Source of the DNA: Desulfobacterales bacterium
Lineage (GTDB): Bacteria; Desulfobacterota; Desulfobacteria; Desulfobacterales; JAFDCJ01
Length of the DNA stretch: 7,612 bases
Direction of reading: 5' to 3'
Assembly: GCA_020345785.1 (NCBI GenBank)
Contig: CP070771.1
Span: 1,118,809-1,126,420 of the forward strand
Below, in pieces: positions 5,076-7,612 of the stretch (position 1 is its first letter; every line of letters begins with the position of its first letter). Position numbers and translations under genes: made by a program. A model generated the notes under the pieces. That model worked only from the letters and a program-made list of their open reading frames with translations. It ran no database searches and was not told the origin of the DNA.

Positions 5076-7367
5076 ATGCCCCAAAAAGGCTATAAACGTA
5101 AACTCACCGCCATCCTCAGTGCGGATGCCAAGGAATACAGCCGTTTGATGCGAGAGGATGAAGAAGCGACCATTCGAACATTAACCACCTACCGGGAGAA
5201 GATGGCGAAGCTTATTCAGCAGTTCAGGGGGCGGGTGGTGGATGCGCCCGGGGACAACCTGCTGGCGGATTTTGCCAGTGTGGTGGATGCCGTCAAATGT
5301 GCGGTGGAGATACAGCGTGAGCTGGCCGAACAGAATGCAGCCTTGCCTGCCGAACGCCGGATGGAGTTTCGGATCGGTGTCAATCTCGGGGACGTCGTCG
5401 AAGAAGAAGGTCGAATATATGGAGACGGCGTCAATATTGCCGCGCGTGTGGAAAGCATATGCGACGGCGGCAGCGTCTGCATCTCCGGCAGTGCTTATGA
5501 GCAGGTGGCGCACAAGCTTGATTTGGAGTACGAGGATCTGGGTGAGCACGAAGTAAAAAACATTCCAACGCCGGTTCAAGTTTACCGGGTATTATCATAT
5601 CCGGGTGCAGCCGCCCACCGTGTTATCAGCGCGAAAAAGGATACCGGGAGAACCAGGCGCTACAGATTTGCGGTCATAGCGGTAATTTTGCTTGGGGGTT
5701 TAGCGGTAGGGATCTGGCAGTTTTACATGCGGCATCCCTCGATTGAACCTGCCGCGGTCGAGGAAATGGCGTATCCACTGCCCGACAAGCCTTCGATTGC
5801 CGTGCTGCCCTTTGTCAACATGAGTGATGACCCGGGTCAGGAGTACTTTTGCGACGGAATCACCGAAGACCTGATAACGGATCTGTCAAAAATTTCAGAT
5901 ATCTTCGTCATCGCCCGCAACTCGACCTTCGCTTACAAAGGCAAGCCGGTCAAAATAAAGCAGGTGGCCGAGGAGCTCGGTGTGCGCTACGTGATGGAAG
6001 GCAGTGTGCGCAAGGCGGATAAAAAAGTAAGAATAACCGCCCAGCTGATCGATGCCACCACCGGCCATCACCTGTGGGCAGAGCGCTACACCGGTGTCAT
6101 CGATGACGTGTTTTCCTACCAGGATAAAATTACGCAAAAAATAGTCAATGCCCTGGCTGTAAAACTGAATGTTGCTGAACAGGTCCAACTTGCCAAAAAA
6201 GATACGGATAGCATAGCTGCTTATGATCTGTTTCTGAAAGGCTGGGAACACTATCTGCGCTGGACCCCTGAAGATTTTTATAAAGCCATTCCTTTTTTTG
6301 AAAAAGCCGTTCAGGTCGACCCGAATTACGGGCGGGCCTATGCGGCGCTTGCAGCCGCGTATTGGCAGGGTTCAAGGCTTCATTATGGCTTGAATCAGTT
6401 TGGTGTGTCGAAAGAAGCGGGATTTCTTTTAGCGCGTGAGTATTTGGAAAAAGCCATAAGAAGCTCGACATCGCTGGCTCACTATCTGGCCAGTGAGATG
6501 AATTTGAACCGCTATCAATGGCAGGAGGCCCTCGTCGAAGCCGAGCGCGCTATCGTCATGGAGCCGAACAATGCGATTATCAATCTTCAGATGGGTTACG
6601 TTTTGATCATGTCCGGCAGCCCGATGAAGGGTGTTGGTTTTATCAAAAATGCCATGCGACTCGATCCGCATAATCCGGCAAGAGCTTTATACTTGCAGGG
6701 ATTGGCTCATTTTCATATGGAAGAATATGAAAAGACCATCAGCTTGTGCGAAAGCAGCCGCAAATTAAATTCGGAGTTGTATGAAGCGGCAGAGTTGTTA
6801 GCAGTCAGCTACGCACTTGTTGGTCGCGATGATGACGCCGGGAGAATAGCAGCCCGGCTTACCGGTAATTTTACAGCTGCATGGCCCCTGGAGATGTTAT
6901 TGCGATATATCCCTTTCAAAGACCAGAAAATTGTCGATCGTTTAGCTAAAGGAATTGTAAAATCCGGTCTTTCGCGAAGTACGTTATCTGATTACTATGA
7001 AATTCTAGATGAGAACAGACTAACCGGACAAGAGATCAAAACATTGATTTTTGGCCGTAGGATAATCGGATTGGAAGGATTGTTCGAGCGCAGCCATGAC
7101 GGGAACGCAGTTTATCGCGGGCTCATATCCGGTTCGGATAAAGGCCAAAGCTGGATTGAAAATGATCTGCTGTGCGACCAATGGCAGGAGCGCTATGGCG
7201 GTCATAAAATTTGCTATCCTGTTTTTCGCAACCCTGATGGCTCCCCCGAAAATCAGGATGAGTATTTTTATATTACGGATTTGCAGATTTTTCCGTTTTC
7301 ACCTCTGGATAGACTAAATACACCTGAAGCACAGAAAGCACTTGAAGAGTATAAAGAGAAAGAATAG
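5076..7367 (+). CDS. membrane class III nucleotide cyclase with TolB-like and TPR regions
   Basis: This 763-residue protein has an N-terminal class III cyclase domain (about 8-172), expected to make cAMP or cGMP. Metal ligands Asp17 (LSADAKEYSRLM) and Asp60 (PGDNLLADF) and transition-state Asn120/Arg124 (YGDGVNIAAR) are present. The substrate-reading positions appear to be Asp56 and Arg113 instead of Lys and Asp. A basic stretch (KKDTGRTRRYR) precedes one membrane helix (about 198-217), placing the cyclase in the cytoplasm and the rest probably in the periplasm. Outside are a TolB-like domain (about 238-365, IAVLPFVNMSDDPGQEYFCD), TPR-like repeats (about 390-585) and a tail (about 600-763) with Trp693, Cys700 and Cys713. 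The likely role is an envelope sensor that sets nucleotide synthesis. The ATG at 5076 is the only one before the cyclase motif in this frame; its ribosome site is weak (AGCGG, 5062-5066). A REP pair and long gap separate it from the kinase unit. Confidence 0.9.
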   Translation: MPQKGYKRKLTAILSADAKEYSRLMREDEEATIRTLTTYREKMAKLIQQFRGRVVDAPGDNLLADFASVVDAVKCAVEIQRELAEQNAALPAERRMEFRIGVNLGDVVEEEGRIYGDGVNIAARVESICDGGSVCISGSAYEQVAHKLDLEYEDLGEHEVKNIPTPVQVYRVLSYPGAAAHRVISAKKDTGRTRRYRFAVIAVILLGGLAVGIWQFYMRHPSIEPAAVEEMAYPLPDKPSIAVLPFVNMSDDPGQEYFCDGITEDLITDLSKISDIFVIARNSTFAYKGKPVKIKQVAEELGVRYVMEGSVRKADKKVRITAQLIDATTGHHLWAERYTGVIDDVFSYQDKITQKIVNALAVKLNVAEQVQLAKKDTDSIAAYDLFLKGWEHYLRWTPEDFYKAIPFFEKAVQVDPNYGRAYAALAAAYWQGSRLHYGLNQFGVSKEAGFLLAREYLEKAIRSSTSLAHYLASEMNLNRYQWQEALVEAERAIVMEPNNAIINLQMGYVLIMSGSPMKGVGFIKNAMRLDPHNPARALYLQGLAHFHMEEYEKTISLCESSRKLNSELYEAAELLAVSYALVGRDDDAGRIAARLTGNFTAAWPLEMLLRYIPFKDQKIVDRLAKGIVKSGLSRSTLSDYYEILDENRLTGQEIKTLIFGRRIIGLEGLFERSHDGNAVYRGLISGSDKGQSWIENDLLCDQWQERYGGHKICYPVFRNPDGSPENQDEYFYITDLQIFPFSPLDRLNTPEAQKALEEYKEKE

Positions 7368-7384
7368 GTGTTGTATTTTGATCA

Positions 7385-7410
7385 GTGATTAAATTTTCGG
7401 GCTAAATCAC
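7385..7410. other. short inverted repeat GTGATT/AATCAC in the gap before the oxidoreductase
   Basis: GTGATT (7385-7390) is the exact complement of AATCAC (7405-7410) with 14 bases between. It stands 17 bases after the cyclase stop and 48 bases before the next ATG. It could be a regulator site for the oxidoreductase or a weak stem-loop ending the cyclase transcript. No T-run follows. A stem this short may well be chance. Confidence 0.2.
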
Positions 7411-7458
7411 AAACCGACATGTAATCGCATTCCCGCATATTTCGTAAGGAGAAAAATT

Positions 7459-7612
7459 ATGGGACGAGACACTAATCGCCAGGTTCGCCTGATATCCAGA
7501 CCGGCAGGCATCCCCGAAGCTGAAAACTTTGAGATTGTTAACGCATCCGTACTGGAGCCAGGTGAAAACGAGGTCCTGGTGCGCAACATTTACCTTTCCG
7601 TCGAGCCGGCGA
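7459..7612 (+). CDS. NADP-dependent medium-chain oxidoreductase, N-terminus (partial)
   Basis: The first 51 codons of a gene that runs off the window. The protein begins MGRDTNRQVRLISRPAGIPE and continues with LEPGENEVLVRNIYLSVEPA. This is typical of the opening GroES-like fold of zinc-free medium-chain reductases of the CurA / 2-alkenal (leukotriene B4 dehydrogenase-like) group, in which the next residues are usually MRGW or similar. Members reduce activated C=C double bonds with NADPH in the cytosol. The NADP-binding Rossmann domain lies beyond the window. A strong ribosome site AAGGAG (7446-7451), 7 bases from the ATG, fixes the start. A 91-base gap separates it from the cyclase, so cotranscription is possible but not evident. 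Confidence 0.85.
   Translation, partial: MGRDTNRQVRLISRPAGIPEAENFEIVNASVLEPGENEVLVRNIYLSVEPA

Overview
The window looks like a stretch of chromosome from a Desulfobacterota-type (deltaproteobacterial) bacterium. This is an inference. It rests on the style of the signalling proteins: a soluble PAS-PAS hybrid kinase opening with a coiled coil of the form 'EKPSYQELKQRIRELEKEA', and a class III cyclase fused to TolB-like and TPR regions. A GTAG-type REP pair and a TIGR04076-like protein fit the same picture. Base composition is moderate, and all recognised genes lie on the + strand.

Bases 1-190 hold the possible tail of an upstream reading frame, a cluster of 14-base direct repeats (TGACACNNGAAACC) and an AT-rich inverted repeat just ahead of the first complete gene. 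Bases 191-2033 carry an amidase-signature hydrolase followed 46 bases later by a double-length 4-oxalocrotonate-tautomerase-like protein. These are probably cotranscribed and look like a small catabolic pair of unknown substrate. Bases 2034-2259 hold only a doubtful 30-residue ORF.

Bases 2260-4550 form a two-gene unit: a cytosolic hybrid histidine kinase (PAS, PAS, HisKA, HATPase, receiver), then a TIGR04076-like small protein whose ATG overlaps the kinase stop codon by one base. Bases 4551-5075 are non-coding. They hold several hairpins, a perfect 26-base head-to-head REP pair and a weak promoter candidate for the next gene.

Bases 5076-7367 encode a 763-residue membrane protein: N-terminal class III nucleotide cyclase domain, one transmembrane segment, TolB-like domain, TPR-like repeats and a Trp/Cys-containing tail. 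The metal-binding aspartates and transition-state residues are present, but the two positions that read the purine base appear to be Asp and Arg instead of the usual Lys and Asp. From 7459 a medium-chain NADP-dependent oxidoreductase begins and runs off the end.

No CRISPR array, RNA gene, complete mobile element or recognisable defence system is visible. The most interesting points are the cyclase's substrate-site swap and undefined C-terminal domain, the kinase/TIGR04076 coupling, and the two unrelated short-repeat families.
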